Source of the DNA: Paraescarpia echinospica
Lineage: Eukaryota; Annelida; Polychaeta; Sabellida; Siboglinidae
DNA: 64,000 nt
Assembly: GCA_020002185.1 (NCBI GenBank)
Contig: CM034532.1
Span: forward strand, 52,409,944-52,473,943
Reading direction: 5' to 3'
Under the pieces are notes generated by a model. It was not told where the DNA came from and ran no database searches. It saw only the letters and a program-made list of their open reading frames with translations. The position numbers and the translations under genes were made by a program. Positions 22,938-33,400 of this stretch are shown here, piece after piece; position 1 is the first letter of the stretch, and every line of letters starts with the position of its first letter.

Positions 22938-23148
22938 TAATTAATATTAACCAATCAACACCACAGTCACATCATTTTAAAGATAATTCAATGGACATCA
23001 AATTAAACAAAATTTGCAATTATAGAAAATCAATAGTTTTGAAGATACAGCTTACAAACTGCTGGCACCCAGAAATGTTGAGATATGTGGCAGCAGCCTG
23101 GGGAACAGGGACACATGCCAATATAACTGGCTGGGGTCTAATGGGTTA
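22938..23148 (+). repeat. R1-related fragment
   Basis: The stretch around TTGCAATTATAGAAAATCAA and AGTTTTGAAGATACAG matches the interior of R1 (about 5,950-6,060). It is a third, short copy, ending where the minus-strand gypsy protease is cut. Confidence 0.7.
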
Positions 23149-23150
23149 AG

Positions 23151-24069
23151 TCACGCCTCTTGATCGCGGACCACAGAGACAGCTGCACCCGTGTCTAGTT
23201 TGAACTTTGTGGCGTGACCATTGACCTCCACTTCAGCTGACCAGTGTTCTGTGTCGTCTAGTGCCCCAACATAACCGAGGTACGGCAAGTCGACACACTC
23301 GAGCTGTTGCACTTCGTTAACCCGGTTTGACGGTTGTTTGACACCCCGACAGACAGAGTGGAAGTGTCCTTTCTTTTGGCAATTGCGACAAATGGCTTCT
23401 CTTGCAGGGCATTGTTGTCGATCGTGTCGACTGCGGCCACACCATGTGCACATGTTGTGTGTGCCTGTTGTAGCAGAATTTGTTTTTGCGTTGTTGTAGT
23501 TCTTAGGTTTGTGCTTTGTACCGGCTTTGCTAGCGACAGTGTTCTCTCTAACAAATTCTCTATTTTGTTTTTTGCCTCTGCTTGTCTGCTAATTGCTATC
23601 GCTTTTTTTCAGCGACAGATCGGACCTCCCTTGTAGCGTATCAGATAAAGCATCACTGAACACACCTACGACGATTCGATCCCTGATTAGATCCTCTCGC
23701 AGATTGACGTAGTCGCAGAATTCTAACAGCTTGTACAAGTCTTGTATGAAGGTGTCAATCGATTCACTCGGTGATTGAGTTCTTTTATTGAACCTCGCTC
23801 GCTCACAAATGACGTTTCGTCTTACCTTGAAGTATTCGTTCAGCGCCATCTTCACATCGTCATACGCATCAGTTTCTTCGTTTACCGTCAGCGTAGATAG
23901 TATATCGTCTGCATAGTCCCCCACACTGTAGGGTAGGATGCTGACTTGATTTGCATTCGGCTTATTTTTCAGCCCCGACGCTACTCTACAGCGTTCGAAC
24001 CGCTTTAGCCACTTAGGCAAAAGTTCTGCCTGTTGAGGGCTATTTGCGCCATCGAACTTTCCCGGCATT
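23151..24069 (-). mobile_element. Ty3/gypsy gag and partial protease
   Basis: The minus-strand gag starts MPGKFDGANSPQQAELL and carries a W-x-x-RFERCRVASGL block typical of gypsy capsids, running to about 23,589. After a frame break there is a zinc-knuckle region (CTWCGRSRHDRQQC, then CRNCQKKGHFHSVC). It is followed by the aspartic protease active-site block FKLDTGAAVSVV near 23,170. The element is then truncated next to the R1-related fragment. It reads outward from the LTR at 24,202-24,350. Confidence 0.88.
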
Positions 24070-24201
24070 GGAATGTCAAGCTGGATGCCATTGGGCGCAA
24101 TATTCTGCGCTGGTTGAACCGTAGGATTCTCCCCTGATATGGTCGTGTTTACGTTGTTGTATTAGCGTCGACTGTGGGTGTTTTAAAACCCGCTGCCACC
24201 A

Positions 24202-24350
24202 TATAGAATTCGTAACTGAGTCGTTTTTGACAGACGCTGGACCATCTTTATTCAGCGTAAATTTGACATTGACATCACGTGCCGTATCCCATAATCCTTT
24301 AGGATAAATGCAAACATGAAGTATGGTGGCCGATATTGGCTGTTGCTACA
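24202..24350 (-). mobile_element. LTR of minus-strand gypsy
   Basis: In minus orientation it starts TGTAGCAACAGCCAATATCG and ends GAATTCTATA, followed at once by TGGTGGCAGCGGG, which has the form of a tRNA primer-binding site. On its other side is a purine-rich GGGGAGGAGG tract, so both internal 5' and internal 3' signals flank this single LTR. Confidence 0.82.
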
Positions 24351-24589
24351 ATGACCTCCTCCCCGTCTTCCAATGTCATGATCCGACATCGGAGTGGTGC
24401 TGAAGCTGCGGTTCTCAGCTCCACTAATATTAATTTCTTTCCCGCGCCTGCGCCTCTCCCCCGCTGAGGAAAGAGTTATACTTGAGGGACGAGTTACACT
24501 TAACTAGATTAGTCTGACGTTTTTGTGTAGTTGGCTGTCTCGGGAAGGGCGGCAATTGGAGGTCTCAGGGGAGTGCAGTTGGAGGTTTT

Positions 24590-24690
24590 TGGTTAGCTTC
24601 AAGGGGGTGCAGTTGAAGTCTCGAGGGGTGCAGTTGAAGTCTCGAGGGGGTGCAGTTGAAGTCTCGAGGGAGTGCAGTGGGAAGTCTCGA
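24590..24690. repeat. Short tandem repeat, ~21-22 bp unit
   Basis: Four to five copies of GTGCAGTTGAAGTCTCGAGG with small variations. Lies between the gypsy tail at 24,722 and the LTR. A similar TTCAAGGGTGGTGCAGTTGG stretch occurs at about 52,470. Confidence 0.75.
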
Positions 24691-24721
24691 ATGGGATTGT
24701 TCTGCCCATTGTCATCACTCA

Positions 24722-25116
24722 TCAGTCGTGCACAAAACGACTCGGCACTTTGATCACCCGGCCACTGCGTGTAGTTCTCACATCAGCTGTTGTCGGTGGC
24801 ACAGGCTGTGGCTGTGCTGTGGTGGTTTCACTTGGTTTCGCTGCCTCCGCAGTCACTGCTGGCTGCTTTGCTGTGACTGTGCATCTGGCTCCGCCCGATG
24901 AGTGGTCTTCACTAACCACTACCTCTCTGTCGTCGTCTTCGTGTGATGGCGCGAACTGTTCCTGCGTCTTTAAGCAAATGTCGTCTGTTTCTTCTCAGAC
25001 ATCTACACCTCACTCGAGCTCCGCCAGGTACAAGTTCGATGCTACCTGCAGTTATTACTTGCCCCATGGACCTTTGGAATTTGGCGTGCCCCCAGATCTT
25101 TTTGTGTAGGCCCCGG
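24722..25116 (-). mobile_element. Gypsy polyprotein tail (segment Y, copy 1)
   Basis: The minus strand ends in TTRSGRVIKVPSRFVHD and a stop, preceded by a Thr/Pro/Ala-rich stretch. This parallels the tail TRSGRTVKPPKRLDL of gypsy fragment 1, so it is the C-terminus of an integrase polyprotein of a related element. The 336 bp at 24,781-25,116 recur almost identically at 27,143-27,478. Confidence 0.7.
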
Positions 25117-26704
25117 TGACCGTGTCACCAAACGCTTTTGAATGTGTCCCCCGTGAATGAAGTTACGGCGGTGCACTGACGAAACATTTTCAACAGCACC
25201 CCCGTCTTCCGATGTCACATGTAGCCTACTGTCGAGCCAGCCGAGAAGTTGAAGCTAGTTAAGGCGCGGTAGCGAAACATTTTCTATATCATTTGGTTGG
25301 GCCGCGCCAATAGAGGTTTTTGTGCCCCCTCCAGGCTACCCTCTCTCGCAATCCATAATTTACATAAATTATAGGCTCGGGCTATTTCTCGAGCTGCTCG
25401 ATAAATAACGCCGAATCTTATCGTTATTTGTCAAGCAGCTCGATAAATAACGCAAACTTCGTTCGTTATTTATCGAGCAGATCTGGACGTGCATGCATGA
25501 GCACTTAGAAATATTTACGTGGACATGCTAATTGTCTGAAGTAAATCCGACGCTGTTGAATCATTTCGTGGGTGTATTTGTCCAATCTGATAGGAAACGA
25601 TGACTTTTCTTATTCGTCGAGCTGCTCGAGAAATAACGCCGACTTCGTTCGTTATTTATCGAGCAGATCTGGACGTGCATGCATGTGCACGTAGATATAT
25701 TTTCAAGTCATCTACGTGGACATACTAATTGTTTGAAGTAAATCCGACGCAGTCTAATCGTTTCGTGCCTGTATTTGTCCGTTGTGATGGGAAAATGAAG
25801 ACTTCTTATACGTCGAGCTGCTCGAGAAATAACATATAGTTTATACTTAGAGTGCCATTTTATCAGTTGTCACCATTTTTATACAACAATGTAATATATT
25901 ACAAAATGAATTCATCATAGTCAAAATATAAGCAACATACCGAATTACGCAGGCATGCACACATAGATTAAAAATGTACAAATCAAAAACATTATAAAAC
26001 AGACAACTAGGCTGAAACATATGTCAGTTTGTAATGAGAAAGTCAACTGAGAAAGTACTTGTAAATATTTTGGCATGTATCCACATTTCTACATCCAATG
26101 TTATGTTTGTGTGCATACGTTTAATGACTAATCAAAACACGTATTTTCATGAGAAAGTTCAACCTGCAACTGCATCATGTGTTAACACGTGTACACAGTC
26201 AAACAGCATGCCATGACTTCCTCTGCGTAAATTACAGTTTATATATATATATCATTCAAATCGTTTGTTTAGAAAAACAATGCTAAATTATCTCCAATCA
26301 TATCTAGTTGTACATATGTCGTAATGACAAATAGTTTAATAAATAATATTATCATACAGGTGTAACCTTGCTTTTAAATGTACTGTACACTTAATAGAAT
26401 GAATCGTACGTTGTCACATACCATAACAAACAACAAGGCAATATAATTTTTTTTCAAATTTATAAACATCCACAATCAAAGTGATAAACTAAAATGCATT
26501 TGTTTATACGCTATCGTTTTTTAATTATTTCCATTGTCATCAGTACAAAAAGCAATGACATACCATTACAATACATATCACACTGAACAAAAAATACTAC
26601 ATCTGTTCATGTCAAAATGGCATGTGATATTGGGCTTGAATTCATTGCAGGATGCTGAAGCGTTGACAGAAGGCGTACCTACTGCCATCATGGGTCAAGC
26701 CCAA

Positions 26705-27146
26705 GCCACAAAATACAGAAACTATGTTTGGAGCCGGTTCGTGGATGAAAGTGGAAATTAAGGTGACTTGTGCAATTCCGACCTGTCATCCAACGAAAGA
26801 GTACATGATTGGATTAACTGCGAGAATTGTATGGCCTGGTGGCACTACAGCTGTGCAAGGGTTACAAAAAAGCCACATAATTTTTACTGCAGTGAATACA
26901 CAAGGCGCCTGCGAAACAAATACTGTGTACAGTTGCAGGCTTGAGGTGATGCCAAGCGATGAAAGATGTACAGGTGTAGGCTTCGTGTGATGCCAAGCGA
27001 TGAAACGTATGTGACTTGCAATTTATTGCAATTAAAGATATCATCTGTCGTTCAGAATAGTCTTGAATTTCTTTTTCAAATAGCCTTAAAAAGTCTTGAA
27101 TTCCACATCTCCAATAGGATACGCGGACACTGGAATAAGAAACATC
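26705..27146 (+). repeat. Segment X, copy 1 (PHD-like remnant)
   Basis: A 442-bp segment repeated at 27,478-27,919 with only a few differences. In one frame it reads NERVHDWINCENCMAW then WHYSCARVTKKPHNFYC, a Cys/His/Trp pattern like the second half of a PHD finger. It is preceded by a stop and followed by one, so it is a remnant. It may be what is left of an autonomous transposon's protein. Confidence 0.7.
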
Positions 27147-27478
27147 AGCTGTTGTCGGTGGCACAGGCTGTGGCTGTGCTGTGGTGGTTTCACTTGGTTT
27201 CGCTGCCTCCGCAGTCACTGCTGGCTGCTTTGCTGTGACTGTGCATCTGGCTCCGCCCGATGAGTGGTCTTCACTAACCACTACCTCTCTGTCGTCGTCT
27301 TCGTGTGATGGCGCGAACTGTTCCTGCGTCTTTAAGCAGATGTCGTCTGTTTCTTCTCAGACATATACACCTCACTCGAGCTCCGCCAGGTACAAGTTCG
27401 ATGCTACCTGCAGTTATTACTTGCCCCATGGACCTTTGGAATTTGGCGTGCCCCCAGATCTTTTTGTGTAGGCCCCGG
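27143..27478 (-). repeat. Segment Y, copy 2 (gypsy tail)
   Basis: 336 bp nearly identical to 24,781-25,116, sitting exactly between the two X copies. The junction with X copy 1 shares CATC. Confidence 0.85.
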
Positions 27479-27919
27479 CCACAAAATACAGAAACTATGT
27501 TTGGAGCCGGTTCGTGGATGAAAGTGGAAATTAAGGTGACTTGTGCAATTCCGACCTGTCATCCAACGAAAGAGTACATGATTGGATTAACTGCGAGAAT
27601 TGTATGGCCTGGTGGCACTACAGCTGTGCAAGGGTTACAAAAAAGCCACATAATTTTTAATGCAGTGAATACACAAGGCGCCTGCGAAACAAATACTGTG
27701 TACAGTTGCAGGCTTGAGGTGATGCCAAGCGATGAAAGATGTACAGGTGTAGGCTTCGTGTGATGCCAAGCGATGAAACGTACGTGACTTGCAATTTATT
27801 GCAATTAAAGATATCATCTGTCGTTCAGAATAGTCTTGAATTTCTTTTTCAAATAGCCTTAAAAAGTCTTGAATTCCACATCTCCAATAGGATACGCGGA
27901 CACTGGAATAAGAAACATC
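27478..27919 (+). repeat. Segment X, copy 2
   Basis: 442 bp nearly identical to X copy 1. It continues directly into the right inverted-repeat arm, whereas copy 1 is cut at the same base and followed by Y. Confidence 0.85.
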
Positions 27920-28850
27920 TTCATATCCCACCAGAACGGACTAATACACGCACAAAACGATTCAACAGCGTCGGATTTACTTCAGACAATTAGTACGTCC
28001 ACGTAGATGCCTTGAAAATATATCTACGTGCACATGCATGCACGTCCAGATCTGCTCAATAAATAACAAGCGATGTCGGCGTTATTTCTAGAGCAGCTCG
28101 ACGCATAAGAAAAGTCTTAATTTCCCATCAGAACGGACAGATACAGGCACGAAACGATTCAACAGCATCGGATTTATTTCAAACAATTAGTATGTCCACG
28201 TAGATGCCTTGAAAATGTTTCTAAGTGCACATCCATGCACGTCCACATCTGCTCGATAAATAACGAACGTAGTCGGCGTTATTCCTCGAGCAGCTCGACG
28301 AATAAGAAAAGTCTTCATTTCCTGTCAGAACGGACAAATACAGGCACGAAACGATTCAACAGCGTCGGATTTACTTCAAACAATTAGTATGTCCACGTAG
28401 ATGCCTTGAAATGTTTCTAAGTGCACATCCATGCACATCCAGATCTGCTCGATAAATTACGAACGAAGTCGGCATTATTTCTCGAGCAGCTCGACGAATA
28501 AGAAAAGTCTTCATTTCCCATCAGAACGGACAAATACACGCACGAAATTATTAGACTGCATCGGATTTACTTCACACAATTAATATGTCTACGTAGATGC
28601 CTTGAAAATATATCCAAGTGCACATGCATGCACGTCCAGATCTGCTCGATAAATAACGATCAAAATCGACGTTATTTGTCGAGCTGCTCGACAAATAACA
28701 GCCAGGACTCGCGTTATTTCTCGTGCTGCTCGACAAATAACGGACCGAGTTCGCGATATTTCTCGCTGCTCGAGAAATAACGATCAGATTCGGCGTTATT
28801 TCTCGAGCAGCTCGAGGAATAGCCAGGGCGTAAATTATAATGTACGGATT

Positions 28851-30188
28851 GTGTGAAGTATTATGATAATGACCTGTTGAGCGACAAACAATTTGGATTC
28901 ATCAAAGGGCGGTCTACAGTTCTCCAATTACTTAAAGTACTCGATTCATGGACTGAGACACTAGATAACGGTGGATGTATTGATGTAGTATATTGTGATT
29001 TTATGAAAGCATTTGACAAAGTCCCACATCTACGACTTATAGAGAAACTCCAGAGCTATGAAATTCAAGGAAATATTCTAAGCTGGGTTGCAGCTCTATT
29101 GGCCCACAGAACACAACGTGTAAGGGTCAATAATTCTTTTTCAAATTGGCATGATGTCATCAGCGGCATACCACAAGGATCGGTGATTGGTCCCTTACTT
29201 TTTGTTATATTTATTAATGATTTACCGGATGTTATAAAGAGCTCCGAAATATTCCTGTTTGCGGATGATATGAAACTCTTCCATCCAATTTACACCACTG
29301 AAGATTGCACAAAGCTTCAACAAGATCTTACCCATGCAGAACATTGGACATACGAATCTCTTTTAAAGTTCCACCCAGACAAATGCAGCCATATGAGAGT
29401 AGGATCATCAACAATAAGAAACGACAGCTACACACTGGGACCTAATCATATAACGCTGGCAAGTACGGATAAGGTGAAGGATATTGGCGTCACTTTTGAC
29501 TCATCACTCAACTTTGAGGCACATATGTCGGAAAAAAATTAATAAAGCCAATTCAATGATGGGGATAATTCGTCGCACTTTTGATTACATGGATGAACAA
29601 TGTTTATCTACTGTTTTTAAATCTCTCGTCCGCCCACATATTGAATATGCAAATCAAGTATGGGCTCCATTCTTAATGAAACACATTACAGCTCTTGAAA
29701 ATGTTCAGCGTAGAGCAACCACATTAATTCCAGGCTTTAAAGATCTTGAATACAATGAACGTCTGCAAAGACTAAAATTACCAACTCTGTCATATCGTCG
29801 CCTCAGAGGAGACATGATTGAAATGTATAGGATTTTAACAGACAAATATGATACAGCTGTGACATCGAACTTTATAACTTTGAGGGATACTGAATCATGT
29901 ACGCGAGGACATCACCTAAAAATATTCAAAGGACGTTGTCGGTTAAACATTAAAAAAAATTCATTTATACACCGATGCACGGACGTATGGAACAGCCTCC
30001 CACAGTCTGTGGTAGAGGCTCCATCAGTTCAGTCCTTCGAGGGAAAATTAGACAAATTATGGAAAAACCACCCAATTAAGCTCGATTACACAGCCCCACC
30101 CCTATTATGGAACAACTCGTCAGACGCATGCGCACCATATAGTTTGACGACAAACATCAGAGCTGGCGTAAGAGGCATCACAGCCTAA
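28851..30188 (+). mobile_element. 5'-truncated CR1/Jockey-like LINE, one frameshift
   Basis: RT blocks in order: LLSDKQFGFIKGRSTVLQLL, VYCDFMKAFDKVPHLRLIEK, GIPQGSVIGPLLFVIFINDL, catalytic IFLFADDMKLFHP, KCSHMRVG. The tail contains RPHIEYANQVWAPF, LENVQRRATTLIPGFKDLEY and VWNSLPQSVVEAPSVQSFEG, with a stop at 30,188. The only visible break is a one-frame shift at a run of seven A at 29,532-29,538, so the copy looks young. It starts mid-RT, directly against the right end of the inverted-repeat element, with no endonuclease. Confidence 0.92.
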
Positions 30189-30239
30189 AAGCCAGAAGAG
30201 GACCTGTAAGAACCTGTAAGATTATACTTCACACCGCGA

Positions 30240-30397
30240 GCTGTAGTTTAGTATCAAGTGGCGCCGCGTAGCGGAGCGGCTGAAATTTTTTAACGAAACA
30301 TTTGGCTGTCTCCCACGAGCGACACAAGTGATTTGTGCATGCGTGGCAGCAACACGATTAATGAAAAAAAACCGCGTTGTATTTCATAACGTTAAAT
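30240..30397 (+). promoter_or_regulatory. Presumed CZIB promoter and 5' UTR region
   Basis: The ~160 bp between the end of the LINE and the CZIB start codon are richer in CpG (GGCGCCGCGTAGCGGAGCGG) than the surroundings. No TATA box is evident. The transcription start cannot be fixed from sequence. Confidence 0.4.
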
Positions 30398-30403
30398 ATG
30401 GTG
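30398..30403 (+). CDS. CZIB: CZIB coding exon 1
   Basis: ATG GTG followed by the donor GTAAGC. Only two codons, phase 0, matching the short N-terminus of the family. Confidence 0.75.
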
Positions 30404-33400
30404 GTAAGCTTTAATTAGCACAGTTTAGCTAATTTGTTGTTGTTGATATATGTTAGACGAATAGTAATGTTTTGTAAGATGCCACTTTAATTTCGTATTG
30501 CTGTCACGACACAAAGTTCTGGTTGTCACAATCGTGACAACGACAACGCTGATGACGGCAACGGTGTTTAACTAAATCTGTGAGTGACCGCTTTTGCTGT
30601 TTCAGAAAGTTGGTCTTCAGATTAAAGCACAACTTGAAAATATAACGAATCTGTGTCCGGACGGTGAAGACTTCAGATGGTATTTAAAGGTAAACATTGT
30701 TAACAAGAAATTTATTTCCCATTTGGGCGATAATGCGGGGTCATCTCCATTTATTTCAATAAAACAGCCGATTTGTATTCGTGATTTTTGCATGGAATAC
30801 TTTGGGTTATTTCGCACATGTGTCATGCGTGTATTGGGTGGATCAGGAGGACAGGGTACACTGTAGTAGCCCGTGTAGTCTGTAGACGTAATGTACAGTA
30901 GTAACGGTAGCCAAAATGCTCGTCACTTGACTGGATACCTTGGTAGTTGACAGTCGTGACACTGATAGTAATATTTAACAGATGTTATAAAGCATACAGT
31001 ATTGTCACACAACACTGTGATGTGCTCGCAGATACTCGTTGTTTCTTCAAAATGATGAAATTCAGAGAAAATGTGAAGTTCATGTCCATGGATAGGCCCT
31101 TGTCGTGATAGTGTAGAATTGTCAAATAGTATTGTTATGCTATTGGCATGAGGGTAAGCAAAAGCATTATTGTGTCAGCGTATGTTGCCAAGTCCATGAT
31201 GCAGGGTCGTTTTCCTGAAGTATTTGCCACATGGCCAATCCCTAGGGTGTTAAATAATTAATCTCTGAAAATGTATTTACAAGTCCACCTTATCTTTCAG
31301 TTGAAGTGTGCCAACTGTGGAGACATTACACCTGAATATGTCTACCTCAACTTGTTGGTGAGTCTCTTATATTCTCATTAAGTACAACAGTGGTGTTTGC
31401 TGTACAGTCTTGTCACTACTGGCATGTTTGTTATTTACAGATTCATTCAAGTGGTTAATATACTGTATTAATTGTATGCACACTGAAGTGAGAGCACCTT
31501 TGTACATGAAAGTAATGTTTTTCTATGAATGGCATTATTACAAATCCATCTTGGCAACTTTACCCACATTGCATGTCTGTCATGTATTCCTAATTAATTA
31601 CGTATACATACATCACATATATATCTGTACATCACATGTAGCAGTACCTGTGGGCATCACATGTAGCAGTACCTGTGGGCATCACATGTAGCAGTACCTG
31701 TGGGCATCACATGTAGCAGTACCTGTGGGCATCACCTGTAGCAGTACCTGTGGGCATCACATGTAGCAGTACATGTGGGCATCACATGTAGCAGTACCTA
31801 TGGGCATCACATGTAGCAGTACCTGTGGGCATCACACTGGCTCACAACGCTATGCCATGTGTTCTCCGTAGGACACAGTCGCATGTTGCGGCCATGGAAA
31901 TTGTTGACAGGATACAGTCGATTTGCTCATCAGCAGTGTATTTCTTACATTTTTAAGTGTTCTCTCAACACACTCCCTCTATTACCAAACTTTTTGTTTT
32001 AATTTCTCCTTCTTTATTTCCTACTTAGAGATTGTTGAACTAGTAGTTATGTAGATGATAGAAGGAATTGTGTGTTTCAGGAGAGTCAGCCATTGAAAGG
32101 AGGCCGAGGCTCGGCAAGTCTTGTGCTCAAATGCAAACTGTGTGCCAGAGAAAACTCTATTGGTGGGTGTATGAGAGAACTAACCCAACCTCTGTCATCT
32201 CAATGTCTATAACATATATTATGGAGTCACTAGGCCATTGTGCCAATATATACTGCTGATGTTTATACTTGCCAAAGAAATAATTGCTGCACAATAAGTA
32301 GCCTGAATCACTAACTTTACAGAGTTGTCATTCAACATGTATTGTTTACATGGGGTTTGCAATTCATGAGCGTAGTTTTAAACTATTAAAGAGCACATGG
32401 TTGTTGCATCAGCAGCTCATTTGCATGCTGGATAAGTTGTTGCCATCCTGCTTGGAACAATCCGGAACATCACAATAATAATTGTAGTGGTCCTGTAACT
32501 TTGTGTTAGGTTGTGCAGGAGGTCAAAAGTTTATAATTGTACTTTTGCAATATCCGCACTTATCTTTTTTATTCAGGCAGTTTTGCATTAAAGAGACATA
32601 GTCTGTTTGTCTACCTGGAATTAGCTAGCATTGTAATTTGTAACAGGAAGTCAGCTGTGTTGAAAGTGGGAAAGTTAAGTACCAAAGGGTGTAATAGTTA
32701 ATTCAGCCCGACTCGGCCATATTGCTGATAAAGCTTGTTTTGAAACTGGATGTTTTGTGTACTATTTGAACATGCACCCGTGGTCGTGCCTTCAAATTGT
32801 GACTGTTGTTACGGGCTTACTAAATACAATTTAGCGGGCATGACACCTTCAATATATTTAGTGTAGTCTTAAGAACATTATATTAATTAAATTAAAAACT
32901 AGGAACAGACTGCCTGTTAAGGATAACTAGATTGGGTAAGATAACGTTGGTGTTGGTCTCCCAGACTGGCGACATGTGCTCACTCAGAATAGTGACATGT
33001 GGTCTCTCAGAATATTTACATGTGCTCACTCAGAAAGGTGACATGTTGTTGCAGACATCATGAAGGAGAGCCTTGGCAAGTACACGAATGATGATGAGAA
33101 CAAGTTCAAGACAATAGTTGTGTTTGACTGTCGGGGAGTTGAGCCCATTGACTTCTCACCAAGGGTAAATCTGCTCAGCCCGATTGTATTAAGAGATGGC
33201 TTAGAAGTTGTGAATACTTGACCAAATTCCTCCCATTCTCTCAAATTTCTGCAAACAGTGTTAGAAATATAATTTTGAGTGATTTGAGTGAATCCAAATC
33301 TTGTCAAATACCTGTGTCAAAAACCGTGTGTCTTATCTGTCCTGTGTAAAGCATATCAAGTGACTCCGTGCGAGATCGGGCAGTGTATTGAAATAGGCTG

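Larger units (their letters stand above)
25345..28850. mobile_element. ~3.5-kb inverted-repeat DNA element with ~196-bp subterminal units
   Basis: The left arm (25,345-25,840) and right arm (27,920-28,850) are inverted copies. The outermost ~90 bp share GGCTATTxCTCGAGCTGCTC, then AAATAACGCCGAATCT. Inside, each arm is a series of ~196-200-bp units, about two on the left and four on the right in opposite orientation. Each unit holds a short palindrome (CGTTATTTATCGAGCAGCTC and its complement), a CACGTGCATGCATG-like motif and TCGTTTCGTGCCTGTATTTG. The ~2.1-kb interior has no intact transposase, only the X and Y segments. I infer a non-autonomous DNA transposon; superfamily unknown. Confidence 0.7.
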
